Below, piece after piece: positions 8,867 to 18,013 of a stretch of DNA of 39,382 bases. Each line of letters opens with the position of its first letter. Position 1 is the stretch's first letter. Origin of the DNA: Phycisphaerales bacterium (GTDB lineage Bacteria > Planctomycetota > Phycisphaerae > Phycisphaerales > UBA1924); contig JALHOJ010000019.1 in NCBI GenBank assembly GCA_022843045.1, positions 1 through 39,382 of the forward strand. Direction: 5' to 3'. Made by a program: the position numbers and the translations under genes. The notes under the pieces are model-generated. The model was not told the DNA's origin. It worked only from the letters and a program-made list of their open reading frames with translations, and made no database searches.

Positions 8867-9421
8867 ATGCAAGCCAGCAGCCTGAGCCCCGGCATGGGCG
8901 TCAAGATGGATGGTCGTCTCTTCGTCGTCACCGGTATTGAGCACCGCACGCCCGGCAACCTCCGCGCGTTCGTGCAGCTCACGATCAAGGACGTCCTCAA
9001 GGCCCAAACCCTCGAAAAGCGCCTCAAGCCCCAGGACGACATCGAAGTCATCGATCTCGACCGCCGCGAAATGGAGTATCTCTACTCCGACAGCACCGGC
9101 GCGACCTTCATGGACGGCGAAACCTACGAGCAATACACCATGCCCGAGGACGTGCTGGGCACCTCGCTCAAGTACCTCCGCCCCAACAGCAAGACCCAGG
9201 TCCTGCTCTACGACGGCAACCCCATCCAGATCGAACTGCCCGCCAGCGTCGAACTCCAGGTCAAGGACTGCCCGCCCGAAGTCAAGGGCGCAACCGTCAC
9301 CAACCAGACCAAGGACGCAGAGATGGAAACCGGCCTGATGGTCCGCGTCCCCGCCTTCATCAAGGCCGGCGAAAACATCCGCGTCAGCACCATCGACGGC
9401 AGCTACCAGAGCCGGGCGTGA
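8867..9421 (+). CDS. efp: Translation elongation factor P with Asn at the loop tip
   Basis: EF-P binds between the ribosomal P and E sites and rescues ribosomes stalled on polyproline. The 184-residue protein has the three expected beta domains. They are the KOW-like N-terminal domain (SLSPGMGVKMDGRLFVV), the OB domain (EYLYSDSTGATFMD, ETYEQ) and the C-terminal domain ending VSTIDGSYQSRA. I start at the ATG at 8867 because GAGG lies eight bases upstream and the length fits; an upstream ATG at 8831 would add twelve unlikely residues. The tip of the first domain reads TPGNLRAF, which places Asn31 where E. coli has modified Lys34 and Pseudomonas has rhamnosylated Arg32. No EF-P-modifying gene is nearby. 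A strong terminator follows. Confidence 0.95.
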   Translation: MQASSLSPGMGVKMDGRLFVVTGIEHRTPGNLRAFVQLTIKDVLKAQTLEKRLKPQDDIEVIDLDRREMEYLYSDSTGATFMDGETYEQYTMPEDVLGTSLKYLRPNSKTQVLLYDGNPIQIELPASVELQVKDCPPEVKGATVTNQTKDAEMETGLMVRVPAFIKAGENIRVSTIDGSYQSRA

Positions 9422-9451
9422 TCGTCTTCGACAATCGACTTGCACACGAAG

Positions 9452-9477
9452 CAGCCGCGGGTTCCGCGGCTGTTTTT
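9452..9477 (+). terminator. Rho-independent terminator after efp
   Basis: A perfect nine-base inverted repeat (CAGCCGCGG / CCGCGGCTG) with a GTT loop is followed directly by five T residues. It lies 30 bases after the efp stop. On the minus strand there is no T-tract, so it is not an obvious terminator for mnmA. Confidence 0.9.
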
Positions 9478-9533
9478 CTGCGCGAAGGCATCAAGACGAT
9501 TCGAACTCCGCGTGCCTTGCCTTCGCCGCGGCG

Positions 9534-10802
9534 TCACATCCGCGTCCCCGCGATCCACCCGCCCCCCAAGACCAAGTCCCGATCCCGCGCATCAAACAAC
9601 ACCATCGCCTGCCCCGGCGCGACCGCGATCTGTGGCTCCTCAAACGTCACCACAAATCGCCCGCGCCGCCCCGACGGGCTTACGCCATCGCCCGCGTCTG
9701 CCTCCGGCATCCACCTCGCCACCGCCTGAGCCGGATCCGTGTTGTACCGATACTTCGCCCACACCCGCCGCGGCTCGCCCGCTTCGAATCGCGCCAGCTC
9801 ATCGCTGGGCATAATCCAGTTGGCCTCGCCGACCATCGCCTCGCGTGTGAGCAGGTCTTCCTCGTCGCCGATCGTCACGGTGTTGCTCGCCGCGTCCTTC
9901 GCGACCACGTACACGCGACGCCCGACCGCGACATTCAGCCCGCGCCGCTGACCGATCGTGAAGTGGTGCTGGCCCTCGTGCGTGCCGACCACCACGCCTT
10001 GGCGATCGATGATCTTGCCGGGCTTGGCGGCGCTCGGCACGCGCCGCTCGACCAACCCCGCGTAGTCGTTGTCGGGCACGAAGCAGATTTCCTGGCTGTC
10101 GGGCTTGTCAAAGACCGGCAGGCCAAACTCCTTCGCCAGTTCGCGCACCCGCGGCTTCTCGAGGCCCCCAATGGGCAGCATCATCCGTGACAGGTGCGAT
10201 CTTGGAACGCCGAACAGCACGTACGACTGATCCTTGTTGTGATCGATACCCCGCAGCAGCCGCGGCTCGCCATCGAGAGTCAGCACGCGGGCGTAGTGCC
10301 CGCTGGCGACATAGTCCGCGCTGATCTGCCGCGCGTATTCGTGCAACTTGCCAAACTTCAGCCAATCGTTGCACCGCACGCACGGGTTGGGCGTTCTGCC
10401 CTGCACATACTCGCCCACGAAGTAGTCGATGATGCGGCCAAAGTCCTTCTTGAAGTTGCAGACGTAGAAGGGAATGCTGAGCTGGGCCGCGACCGCGCGA
10501 GCGTCCGCCGCGTCGTTGATGGAGCAGCAGCCTTGGTGGCCGATCTTCACCGCCTGCGTCAGCGAAACGGTCTTCGCCCCGCTCTTCGTCCCGCCCTTCG
10601 AGCTTCCCGAGTTGATCTCACACACCCGGGCCGCGGCCTCTTCATACGGCACGAGTTCATCGAGCGTCTCGCCAGGCGACCCCAGCCGCATGAAGCATCC
10701 GACGACCTCATACCCCTCGCGCAGCAACAAAGCCGCGGCGACGGAACTGTCGACGCCGCCGGACATGGCGACCAGAACCTTGGGGCGATGTGGCGAACTC
10801 AC
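9534..10802 (-). CDS. mnmA: tRNA-specific 2-thiouridylase
   Basis: MnmA thiolates U34 of Lys, Glu and Gln tRNAs, taking sulfur from a persulfide relay. The PP-loop ATP site (VLVAMSGGVDSSVAA) is at residues 9-23. The catalytic cysteines are in TPNPCVRCN (about residue 145) and EICFVPDNDY, and HFTIGQRRGL marks the tRNA-binding beta-barrel domain. At 422 residues it is longer than E. coli MnmA (368). The extra length includes a Gly/Ser/Lys-rich insert of about 35 residues before QGCCSINDAADAR. The start is a GTG with no clear ribosome-binding site. murJ lies upstream on the same strand, 66 bases away. Confidence 0.95.
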   Translation of the reverse strand: MSSPHRPKVLVAMSGGVDSSVAAALLLREGYEVVGCFMRLGSPGETLDELVPYEEAAARVCEINSGSSKGGTKSGAKTVSLTQAVKIGHQGCCSINDAADARAVAAQLSIPFYVCNFKKDFGRIIDYFVGEYVQGRTPNPCVRCNDWLKFGKLHEYARQISADYVASGHYARVLTLDGEPRLLRGIDHNKDQSYVLFGVPRSHLSRMMLPIGGLEKPRVRELAKEFGLPVFDKPDSQEICFVPDNDYAGLVERRVPSAAKPGKIIDRQGVVVGTHEGQHHFTIGQRRGLNVAVGRRVYVVAKDAASNTVTIGDEEDLLTREAMVGEANWIMPSDELARFEAGEPRRVWAKYRYNTDPAQAVARWMPEADAGDGVSPSGRRGRFVVTFEEPQIAVAPGQAMVLFDARDRDLVLGGGWIAGTRM

Positions 10803-10868
10803 GATTGATTGTACGAACGTGGCACGGGCCTGTAGTCAGGTCCGTGAGGGACACCCGAAGGCCTCGTG

Positions 10869-12596
10869 TCAGTCAAACGACATCCCGGAAACGCCCGATC
10901 CGCCGGACCCGCCGCGCGGGGCCCGCTGCGTGAGCCAACGCAATTCTGGCAAACGCAGCAGAACTGCAGCGACTGCGTATGTGCCAGCGCCGACCAGCAC
11001 GCACCCGGCAAGCCGAAGCGTCCAGGTCAGCCAACGGTCGGGCGAGAGCGTCTGGGTCAGGTTCATGGCGGCGATGAGTCGTGGCGCGAAGTGCTGCAAC
11101 GCGAGGACCGCGCCGGCCATGCAGCCCGCCGCGACGGCGATCTTTGCAAAGGCGAGCAGCGTGTCTTGGGTGATGGGGCGCACGCCCAGCAGGCGCGGGG
11201 CGAGCAGGATGAGCGAGAGCACCTGAACGGTCGCGCTGGTTGCGGTCGCCCACGCGAGGCCGGCTTCCTTGAAGCGCCAGATAAGCGTCAAGTTGAGCGT
11301 CAGGTTGATCAGGACGCAGGCGATGGCGACTCGCATGGGCGTTTTGGTGTCGCCCTTGGCGTAGTACGCTCGGGTCATCACGTGGTTGAGTGAGTATGCC
11401 CAGACCCCCGGCGCGAACCCCATCAGCACGGCGGCGGCGCGGGCAAGGCCTTCGTTGGTGAAGGTCTTGCTGCCGCCGCCAAATACTGCGGCGATGAGGT
11501 CGTGGCGAACGAGGATGAGGCCGACGGTGGCGGGCAGAGCGATGAAGAAGGAGAGGCGCAGTCCCCGGCGGAGATGCTCCGCGAATTCGGTGGTGCGGTC
11601 GCTGGTGCTGGAGAGCAGCGGGAAGATCGCGGTGGCGACGGCGATGCCAAAGACGCCAAGGGGGAACTGGTAGAGCGTCTGGGTGTAGCTGATGATCGCG
11701 TTGCTGGATTCGTCCAGAGGCGTGGGGCGGCCGAACATGGTGGGGCCAATCCACACCGGCCACATCGCGATGACGGTGTCGAGCATGGTGTTGAGTTGGA
11801 GCGTGCCCAGGCCCAGCACAACGGGGAGAAATCGCGACAGGACCTTGCGCACGGACTCTCCGGTCGCGGAAGCAGGATCACGCAACTCGCGCCATGAAAG
11901 GCGATGCCACGCGACCTGCCCCTTGAGCGCGTGCAGACTCCACGCGACAGTCGCCCAGCTTGCGAGCAACGCGGCCAAGCCGATCACGTACGCGGCGCTG
12001 GTCTTCGATTCGATGACCGCCAGGAAGTACAGCACGCCCGCGGCGATCTGGAAGAGGTTGAGCAAGATCGGGGCCGCGGCGGGGATCGCGAACTTGTTCT
12101 GCGTCTGCAGCACGCCCGCGAGGATCGCCGCGATACAGACGGCGGGCATCATCGGGATCATGAGCAGGATCAGCTTGACGGAGATCGCGGCGTCTTCGGT
12201 AATGGGAAACAACCAGAGGCGCACGAGCAGGCCGAGCATGATGAGGCCGGTGAGTGCGCTGGTCGTGAGCGTGAGCAACGCGACGATCGCGTTGGCGAGG
12301 AGTTGAGCGCGGTCTGGGTCGTCGCGACGCAGCAACGCGTACTGCGGGATGAAGGCCGCGGAGAGGGCGCCTTCGCCGAAGAGGCGGCGGAAGAGGTTGG
12401 GCAGCGCGTACGCGGCGCGGAAGGCCGAGCCCAGGAGCGAATCGCCGAAGATGCGGGCGGTGATGACGTCTCGGGCCAGGCCGGCGAAGCGAGAGAGCAG
12501 CGTGAGGCCCGAGACCACGCGCACCGCCGCGGCGAGCGCGCCGGTGGCGTGCTCGGCGGAGTTGGCGGGTGCGTGGTCGGCGCTGGGGGCGGGCAT
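10869..12596 (-). CDS. murJ: MurJ/MviN-type lipid II flippase
   Basis: The 575-residue protein is almost all membrane helix (about 13-14 segments), as expected for the MOP-family flippase that moves lipid II to the periplasmic side for peptidoglycan synthesis. Typical MurJ segments are visible: LTLLSRFAGLARDVITARIFG near the N-terminus, FRRLFGEGALSAAFIPQY, the loop PLGVFGIAVATAIFPLLS, and RAYYAKGDTKTP. Its presence suggests the cell makes peptidoglycan, which is of interest for a planctomycete. I start at the ATG at 12596 (MPAPSADHA). The longer frame to 12653 runs into small palindromic repeats that look intergenic. mnmA follows on the same strand. Confidence 0.92.
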   Translation of the reverse strand: MPAPSADHAPANSAEHATGALAAAVRVVSGLTLLSRFAGLARDVITARIFGDSLLGSAFRAAYALPNLFRRLFGEGALSAAFIPQYALLRRDDPDRAQLLANAIVALLTLTTSALTGLIMLGLLVRLWLFPITEDAAISVKLILLMIPMMPAVCIAAILAGVLQTQNKFAIPAAAPILLNLFQIAAGVLYFLAVIESKTSAAYVIGLAALLASWATVAWSLHALKGQVAWHRLSWRELRDPASATGESVRKVLSRFLPVVLGLGTLQLNTMLDTVIAMWPVWIGPTMFGRPTPLDESSNAIISYTQTLYQFPLGVFGIAVATAIFPLLSSTSDRTTEFAEHLRRGLRLSFFIALPATVGLILVRHDLIAAVFGGGSKTFTNEGLARAAAVLMGFAPGVWAYSLNHVMTRAYYAKGDTKTPMRVAIACVLINLTLNLTLIWRFKEAGLAWATATSATVQVLSLILLAPRLLGVRPITQDTLLAFAKIAVAAGCMAGAVLALQHFAPRLIAAMNLTQTLSPDRWLTWTLRLAGCVLVGAGTYAVAAVLLRLPELRWLTQRAPRGGSGGSGVSGMSFD

Positions 12597-12644
12597 GAAG
12601 GGACGACAGTAGATCGGCTCGACTGCGCGCCGCGTATGAACCGA

Positions 12645-12717
12645 AGGGCGCAAGCCCTCGGCGGAGCACCCTTGGAGTTGCGATCGCGGGACGGCTCGGT
12701 CAGGGGCTTGAGCCCCT
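12645..12717. repeat. Two small palindromes between murJ and the DUF4139 gene
   Basis: AGGGC-GCAA-GCCCT (12645-12658) is a five-base stem closed by a GCAA tetraloop. AGGGGCT-TG-AGCCCCT (12702-12717) is a perfect seven-base palindrome with a two-base spacer. Neither has a T-tract. They look like REP-type intergenic hairpins and could stop or stabilise transcripts from the DUF4139 gene. Confidence 0.45.
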
Positions 12718-12723
12718 CACTTC

Positions 12724-14904
12724 TTACTCCAGGTTCAACGAACCCAGGTAGTCATCGAGGGCTTTCTCCGCAGCAGCGACTTTGGTGCGGGCGTCGGCGG
12801 TGGCCTTGGTGAGTTCCTCCATCCGGGTTTCCTGCTGGCTGAGCTTGGTCATGAGGCGCTGGTAGAGGTCGCTGGCGCGGTCGATGGTCTGCATGTTCTG
12901 GCGGATGCGATTCTGGTCGTTGGTGATCTCGCCTTTCTCGGTTTCGATGCGCTGGGCCTCGGCGTTGGCGGCGTTGATGTTGGCTTGGAGTTGCTGTGCC
13001 TTCTCCCACGCTTCGCGGACCTTGGGCGAGAGCTTGCCAGACTGCGCGTACACACCCAGCGAGTCGCTGTTGACGTGCATGACCCAGACCGCCTCCGTAG
13101 TGACCTGCTGCTGCACCACGCGGTGCGTGGCCTTGCCCTTGCGATCGACCTTGACCTCAAACCTCATCCAACCCGCTTCGTCCGCCGTCTGTTCCTTGGC
13201 CTTCTTGGGTTCGACCAACTCCCACCCGGGCGTGGCGGCCTCTTCGATGATCAGCGTGCGGTCATCCTTGTCGTCGAGGCTCTCGATCTGGAACGAAGCC
13301 GTCGACTTCTGCAGCCTGCGAATCTGGAACGCGCGATCCTTGATCGCGATCGCCTGAATCTCGCTCGACACTTGGTGCTCACGCTTGACCGTCACGTCCT
13401 GATCCAGCGCGTACGCGAGCAGCCGCGTTTCGTTCCGCGAGACGTCGTTGAGCTGCGCGTCGCCCGCGTACGCGTTGGAATCGAAGACGCTCACGGGCCC
13501 CGCGATCAACTGCAAACCCGTGTCGTTGGTCACTTCCACGCCCCGCATCGGGTTGGTGGGGTGCTGGTTCGCGTTGTAGATGCTCACGCGCCGGCCCGAC
13601 ACCTCCTGCGACACGATCGGCAGCATCGCGCTCTGCTGGCGCCCGATCGACACGGGCTTGGCGAGTTCGTAGAAGAAGGCCTGGCCGGTCGTCATGCCGG
13701 TCGCCGCAGCGGCGACGGAGGCGAGGGCTTGGCTCAGGCCCAAGCTGTTCGTGCCAGAGCCAACGTTTGAGTACATGTCGGCCATCGCACGCCCGGCGGC
13801 GGGCGCACCCGGCGCGCGACCCCGGGTTTCGCTTCGCATTGCCACCTTTCCAGCTATGTCTGTTGGCTCGGGCGCCGCTGCGAGAGCATCTTCCCCATAG
13901 CGGACTCCCCGCTCATACGCCCGCGCCACCAACGTCTTCGGCACCGGCACCTGAATCCACGGCCTCTCGGTGAAGACCGGTTCGTACAGATTCATCTGAA
14001 ACGCGCTGGGCTGCCCGCTCGCGAGCGCGAGCGTGACGTTGCTCCAATCTTCGTCGCTGGTGTTCTCGACGATCGCCCAGCCCTGCAGCGTGGGTTTGTC
14101 GGCGGCGTTCTCTGGCAGCACCAATCGGTAGCTGGTCTTCCACACTGGCGCCTGCTGCACATACGCCGCGATCACGTTGCGGGTGCCCGAGCCGTTGTAC
14201 TGCAGACCGACGGTCTTGGAATCGTCGCTGCGTTGCTGGGCGATCGCGGCGAGCGCGGCCTTGAAGTCCGCCGCCAGTTTGGCGTCCAGAATCTCAAAGC
14301 CGGTCGCGTCGGTAAGGTTGTAGCTCCGCACGCCTTGGTCGGTGAGCAGATTGACCCAGGGCAACTCGAGGTGAGCGTGGTTGCCGCCCGGCGTGCCGCG
14401 GACGATGGTGATGCGCTTTTCGACGTTGATGACGGTGCCGGTGGGCTCACTTTCCATCATCTTGAGGCGCACCTGCACGCCTCGCAGGCGATTGAGCACC
14501 TCGCCCATCGCGGGGTTGTCGGCGAGGTTGATGCCAAGCCCACGCAGGCGACGCTCGAGGGGTTCCTGGCTCGTGTATGTGACTTCGCCCACGCTGCCGC
14601 CCGACAGATCGAGCACGACGAGCGACTTCAAGATGTCGTTGATGTTCTCAGTGCGGAAGTTGAGGTCGATGCGTTGATCGCCCGAGACGCTGCCCCGGCG
14701 TTCGACGCTGGCGACGCCCGAGCGATACAGCGTGAGGCGCGAGACGGGCAGGGGCGAGGCGGTCTTCATGTCAACTCCGTTCTGGGCGGGCGGTGGGGCG
14801 GACTGTGCGAGCGCTGTCGAGCCCAGGGGCACGATCGACAGCGCGGCGCCAGCGACGAGGACAAGCAGCGGGGCGAGAGCGGGGGAGACGGTTGCGCGGA
14901 ACAT
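12724..14904 (-). CDS. Secreted DUF4139-domain protein with C-terminal coiled coil
   Basis: The protein has 726 residues. A signal peptide ends near residue 33 (STALA, then Gln). Next comes a region with LPVSRLTLYRSGVASVERRG, which resembles the N-terminal strand domain of DUF4139/DUF4140 (MuiA-like) proteins. The conserved middle includes VWKTSYRLVLPE, WAIVENTSDEDWSNVTLALASGQP and repeated beta-strands. Residues about 630-720 form a coiled coil rich in Gln, Glu, Ala and Lys. The function of this family is not established. Export to the periplasm or surface is inferred. The ATG at 14904 has AAAGGA six bases before it; the frame continues upstream to 15057 without support. It diverges from the zinc-ribbon gene at 15063. 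Confidence 0.8.
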   Translation of the reverse strand: MFRATVSPALAPLLVLVAGAALSIVPLGSTALAQSAPPPAQNGVDMKTASPLPVSRLTLYRSGVASVERRGSVSGDQRIDLNFRTENINDILKSLVVLDLSGGSVGEVTYTSQEPLERRLRGLGINLADNPAMGEVLNRLRGVQVRLKMMESEPTGTVINVEKRITIVRGTPGGNHAHLELPWVNLLTDQGVRSYNLTDATGFEILDAKLAADFKAALAAIAQQRSDDSKTVGLQYNGSGTRNVIAAYVQQAPVWKTSYRLVLPENAADKPTLQGWAIVENTSDEDWSNVTLALASGQPSAFQMNLYEPVFTERPWIQVPVPKTLVARAYERGVRYGEDALAAAPEPTDIAGKVAMRSETRGRAPGAPAAGRAMADMYSNVGSGTNSLGLSQALASVAAAATGMTTGQAFFYELAKPVSIGRQQSAMLPIVSQEVSGRRVSIYNANQHPTNPMRGVEVTNDTGLQLIAGPVSVFDSNAYAGDAQLNDVSRNETRLLAYALDQDVTVKREHQVSSEIQAIAIKDRAFQIRRLQKSTASFQIESLDDKDDRTLIIEEAATPGWELVEPKKAKEQTADEAGWMRFEVKVDRKGKATHRVVQQQVTTEAVWVMHVNSDSLGVYAQSGKLSPKVREAWEKAQQLQANINAANAEAQRIETEKGEITNDQNRIRQNMQTIDRASDLYQRLMTKLSQQETRMEELTKATADARTKVAAAEKALDDYLGSLNLE

Positions 14905-15062
14905 GGTGGATCCTTTCGTGGCACGCCGCGGGACCGGAGAGGGAGTGTGCGCCGCGGGTACGATGTCCGACGCAGACCGTAGCGCGGGGTGGCGGGTCAG
15001 AACCAAACAAGTGACGCACGCGTGACGAAACTTGACGCGGTCGTTCCAAAGTACCATCCCGC

Positions 15063-15308
15063 ATGAGCAATTCGAACACCCAGCCCAAGTCCGTGCAATG
15101 CCCGCGATGTCAGGTTCCCAAGACCTACCTCGGCACCAAACGCTTCCATGAAGGCCGTCGTTACGGCATCCTGGGGGACTTGGGCGAGTTGTTCATCAAC
15201 AAGGAGACGTTCGACGTCTACGCCTGTTCGCGCTGCGGGTCGGTGGAGTTCTTTGTCGATGGCATCGGAGAGCACTTGCGCGGGGAGCACATTGTCGTGA
15301 AGGGATGA
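15063..15308 (+). CDS. Small zinc-ribbon protein
   Basis: This 81-residue protein has two CxxC knuckles, Cys13/Cys16 (CPRC) and Cys55/Cys58 (CSRC), spaced 38 residues apart, as in a zinc ribbon. Between them is RRYGILGDLGELFINKETFDV, and after them GSVEFFVDG. The layout recalls the small zinc-ribbon proteins related to DUF2082, but I cannot name the family surely. It probably binds one zinc ion and may bind nucleic acid or a partner protein. There is no signal peptide. The next gene on the strand begins 45 bases after its stop. Confidence 0.72.
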   Translation: MSNSNTQPKSVQCPRCQVPKTYLGTKRFHEGRRYGILGDLGELFINKETFDVYACSRCGSVEFFVDGIGEHLRGEHIVVKG

Positions 15309-15353
15309 TCGCGTGGGGCGATGTGTGCAATCCGCATCGCTATCCTTTGGGCC

Positions 15354-16256
15354 ATGCAGAGCACCTTTGTCGTTGCCCCGAGGCGATTGGCGTGGATCGC
15401 GATGGCGTCCTTTGTTGGGTGGGCCGGTGCGGCGTTCGTGAACGCACAGGACGCTCCGTCCTCGATGGCGCCAGCCCAGACCGACGAGGTTGATGACGCG
15501 TTGTCTGGCCCCAAGGTCTCTGACGCCGCCGACTCCCTTGTGCGCATGAACATGGAAGGCAAGCTCGAGAGGCTCTCGATGCGTCCCGAGCAAGCCGCGG
15601 CGGAACGGATCGTGATGGATCAAGAGACTCGCGACCGCGTGCGGCAGGTCTTGGACGATCACGCACAGGCCATGCGGCGGCTGATCATCGAGAACATCGA
15701 TCTGTTCGTGGCCGATCCCGAAACGATCAAGGCAAACGATGGCAACGCGGTGCGGCGCGTGATCAAGGACCTCCACGCCAAGTGGGAGTCCAAGGACGTG
15801 CGAGATCCGCTGCTGCCCGCCTTCGAAGCGGCGATGTCATCCGAGCAGATCCAGCAGGTGCACACCCTCGTGGACGAGTACTGGAAGGCCGTGCTCGATG
15901 CTGAAGTCCTGAACGCGACCAAGGACCGAAAGAAGCAGCCGACCGAAGAGGACCTCCGCAAGGCCCGCGAGCAGGCCCAAGGCCGATTGCTGTTCGAGCA
16001 GTTCCGACGTGAAGTAACCGCGGCTTACGAATCCACGCTGCGCCCAGTCCAGCGCCGGCTTGACAACATCTGCACCGCAGTCGCGGCAACTGACCAGCAG
16101 CGTCAAGAGATACGCGGCGTGCTTATCAAGTTCGCACGAGAAGGCAAATTGCCGGGCGACGCTTCGGACAAGGCCAACCTCGCCCGCGAGATCTACAACC
16201 TGCTCGACGAACCCCAGCGCCTCAAGATGGTCGAAGCAGCGGTGGGGGGGATGTGA
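15354..16256 (+). CDS. Exported helical protein of unknown function
   Basis: I do not recognise this family. From the ATG at 15354 the protein has 300 residues. It begins with a signal peptide (core LAWIAMASFVGWAGAAF, likely cut at VNA before Gln). The mature protein is mostly alpha-helical and rich in charged residues, with segments such as DQETRDRVRQVLDDHAQAM and FEQFRREVTAAYESTLRP. There are few cysteines and no evident catalytic motif. It may be a periplasmic scaffold or regulator; that is a guess. An ATG at 15321 would add eleven residues. The zinc-ribbon gene is immediately upstream. Confidence 0.6.
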   Translation: MQSTFVVAPRRLAWIAMASFVGWAGAAFVNAQDAPSSMAPAQTDEVDDALSGPKVSDAADSLVRMNMEGKLERLSMRPEQAAAERIVMDQETRDRVRQVLDDHAQAMRRLIIENIDLFVADPETIKANDGNAVRRVIKDLHAKWESKDVRDPLLPAFEAAMSSEQIQQVHTLVDEYWKAVLDAEVLNATKDRKKQPTEEDLRKAREQAQGRLLFEQFRREVTAAYESTLRPVQRRLDNICTAVAATDQQRQEIRGVLIKFAREGKLPGDASDKANLAREIYNLLDEPQRLKMVEAAVGGM

Positions 16257-16379
16257 TCACGTCTCACAAGATGCGCCCTCCACGAAACGTGCCCGTCAGG
16301 AAGCGTCGCCCGCCAACCGCGCCCGATTCCACCACGAAGTACTAGAAGATCTCGGAAGACGGCAAGACCAAAGAGTGGC

Positions 16380-16454
16380 AGCGGATTATCGCGGATTTGC
16401 GCGGATCAGGACAGAGTCCTGGTCTTTCTCCGCGTTAATCCGCAAAAATCCGCG
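16380..16454. repeat. Imperfect inverted-repeat element with GCGGAT iterations
   Basis: The left arm 16380-16405 and right arm 16429-16454 are 26 bases each and match at about 21 positions when one is reversed and complemented. The left arm consists of GCGGAT repeated at ten-base steps (16381, 16391, 16401). Between the arms is a small perfect hairpin, CAGGAC-AGA-GTCCTG (16407-16421). It lies in the 279-base gap between convergent genes, with no coding potential on either strand. It looks like a REP/MITE-type mobile repeat or a transcript-end structure. Confidence 0.65.
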
Positions 16455-16535
16455 GCCCGTCTTCTCCTCCGCGATCTCCGCATTCTCCGTGGTGACCACG
16501 CCTTCGCCGACGTGACCAGTCGCTGAACGCCTCGT

Positions 16536-17885
16536 TCACTCCAGCGAGTTCACAAACAATCCCGTCGCCAGCTTCGGATAAAAGAACGTGCTCTTCTGCG
16601 GCATCAGTTGATTCGCACGCGACACATCGCGCACGGCGGTCAGAGGCGTCGGCCGCACGATCACCGCAAGCTGCGCGAAGCCTGCGCCGCCGCCCGCGCC
16701 CGTCTCGGCGCCCTTGCCGATATCTTCGACTTCTGCGATCGTGTGCGGAAAGGCCCACTTCACGGCGTTGCCCGCATTGAGCTTTGCCTGGCAGACCTGC
16801 TCGACGATCACGTACTGGCAGAACGCGACGGTGAGATCCCGCCACGCCTTGGGCTTCTCAGGGAAGCGTGCCGCCAGCGGATCCGGATGCTGCGGGATCG
16901 CGAGGCAGCCTTGGCCGGTCGCGAAGTCGTAGAGAGCGAAGCGATGCTCGCCCATGTGCGTCACGGTGTCGAGAGCGTGCCCGATGGCCTTGATGCCGCC
17001 CGCGACGGGCTCAAACTTCATGTGATCCGAGGCGGTGGTCAAGAACTTCGCCCACGAGTAGTCCTTCATGCCGCCCAGCACGCGGTGCGTGGGCCAGATG
17101 ACCAGGCCCGGATCGCTCATGCCGATCAGCACCATCATGCAGCGCCGAGCGGGGTGGTTGGCGGGAACGGTGCCTTGTGATTCAAGGTGCTTGAGGTAGT
17201 TGAGCTGCGTGGTGTAGCGATGGTGGCCGTCGGCGATGAAGATGTCCTCGCCCGCGAGCGCGTCCTGATACGCCTTGATGATCGCCGGGTCGGTGACTTC
17301 CCAAATCTCCTGCTTCACCGACTGCTGCGGGTCCGCAAGCTGCGCGACGCGGGTCGGCGCAGAGCGGCTCATGATCTCACGCGTGAGTTTCGTCGCCCTG
17401 CCCTGTTCGTCGGCGTGCAGGCCGAAGATCGGCGACAACTGGGCGTTGGTCGCTTTCATCAGCGCCATGCGGTCTTCCTTGGGTCCGCTGAAGGTTTCTT
17501 CGTGGGGCAGCACGCCGCCGCCGGTGCGCGGGCCGAATGGCACAACCTCAACGGTCGCGAACATGCCGCAGCGTTCGAAGGTTCGCCCCTCGCTGGCGAA
17601 AGTCTGGCGATACGCGAAGATCGCGGGCGTGCCAGACTTGGCGAGCACGCCGGACGACAGGTGCTTGCGGAAGAGAGCCGCCGCGGCGTCGTACGCGGCG
17701 GGTGGGCCCAGTTCCTTCGCGGGCGTGTGGGGCAGGTCGATGGCGACGATGTTGTTGGCGTTCTTGGCCAGCAACCGGTTCTTCCCGGCGGTGTCGAGCA
17801 CGTCATAGGGCGGCGCGATCAGATCGGTGAGTTGGCCGGCGGCGGGGGAGAACTGGATGGCGTGGAAGGGGAAGACGGCAGGCAT
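16536..17885 (-). CDS. DUF1015-family protein
   Basis: The 449-residue protein matches the DUF1015 family. The start PAVFPFHAIQFSPAAGQLTDLIAPPYDVLD is characteristic, as are the RKHLSSGVLAKSGTPAIFAYRQTF segment, LPHEETFSGPKEDRMAL and the FIADGHHRYTTQLNY motif with its paired histidines. The biochemical role of the family is not established. The conserved DGHHRY suggests a catalytic or metal-binding site. The ATG at 17885 is chosen because GAGGAG lies six bases upstream. It diverges from carA with about 130 bases between the starts. Confidence 0.88.
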   Translation of the reverse strand: MPAVFPFHAIQFSPAAGQLTDLIAPPYDVLDTAGKNRLLAKNANNIVAIDLPHTPAKELGPPAAYDAAAALFRKHLSSGVLAKSGTPAIFAYRQTFASEGRTFERCGMFATVEVVPFGPRTGGGVLPHEETFSGPKEDRMALMKATNAQLSPIFGLHADEQGRATKLTREIMSRSAPTRVAQLADPQQSVKQEIWEVTDPAIIKAYQDALAGEDIFIADGHHRYTTQLNYLKHLESQGTVPANHPARRCMMVLIGMSDPGLVIWPTHRVLGGMKDYSWAKFLTTASDHMKFEPVAGGIKAIGHALDTVTHMGEHRFALYDFATGQGCLAIPQHPDPLAARFPEKPKAWRDLTVAFCQYVIVEQVCQAKLNAGNAVKWAFPHTIAEVEDIGKGAETGAGGGAGFAQLAVIVRPTPLTAVRDVSRANQLMPQKSTFFYPKLATGLFVNSLE

Positions 17886-18013
17886 GGGAGACTCCTCGTC
17901 GGGAGTGTACCTCCGCTCGGAAATCAATGGATGACTCGAAGTTGTCGTGTTGGACTCCTATCATCTTCTTCGAGCGTTTCAACTCCCTTAGAAGCCCTCG
18001 AGCACCCCTCCCA

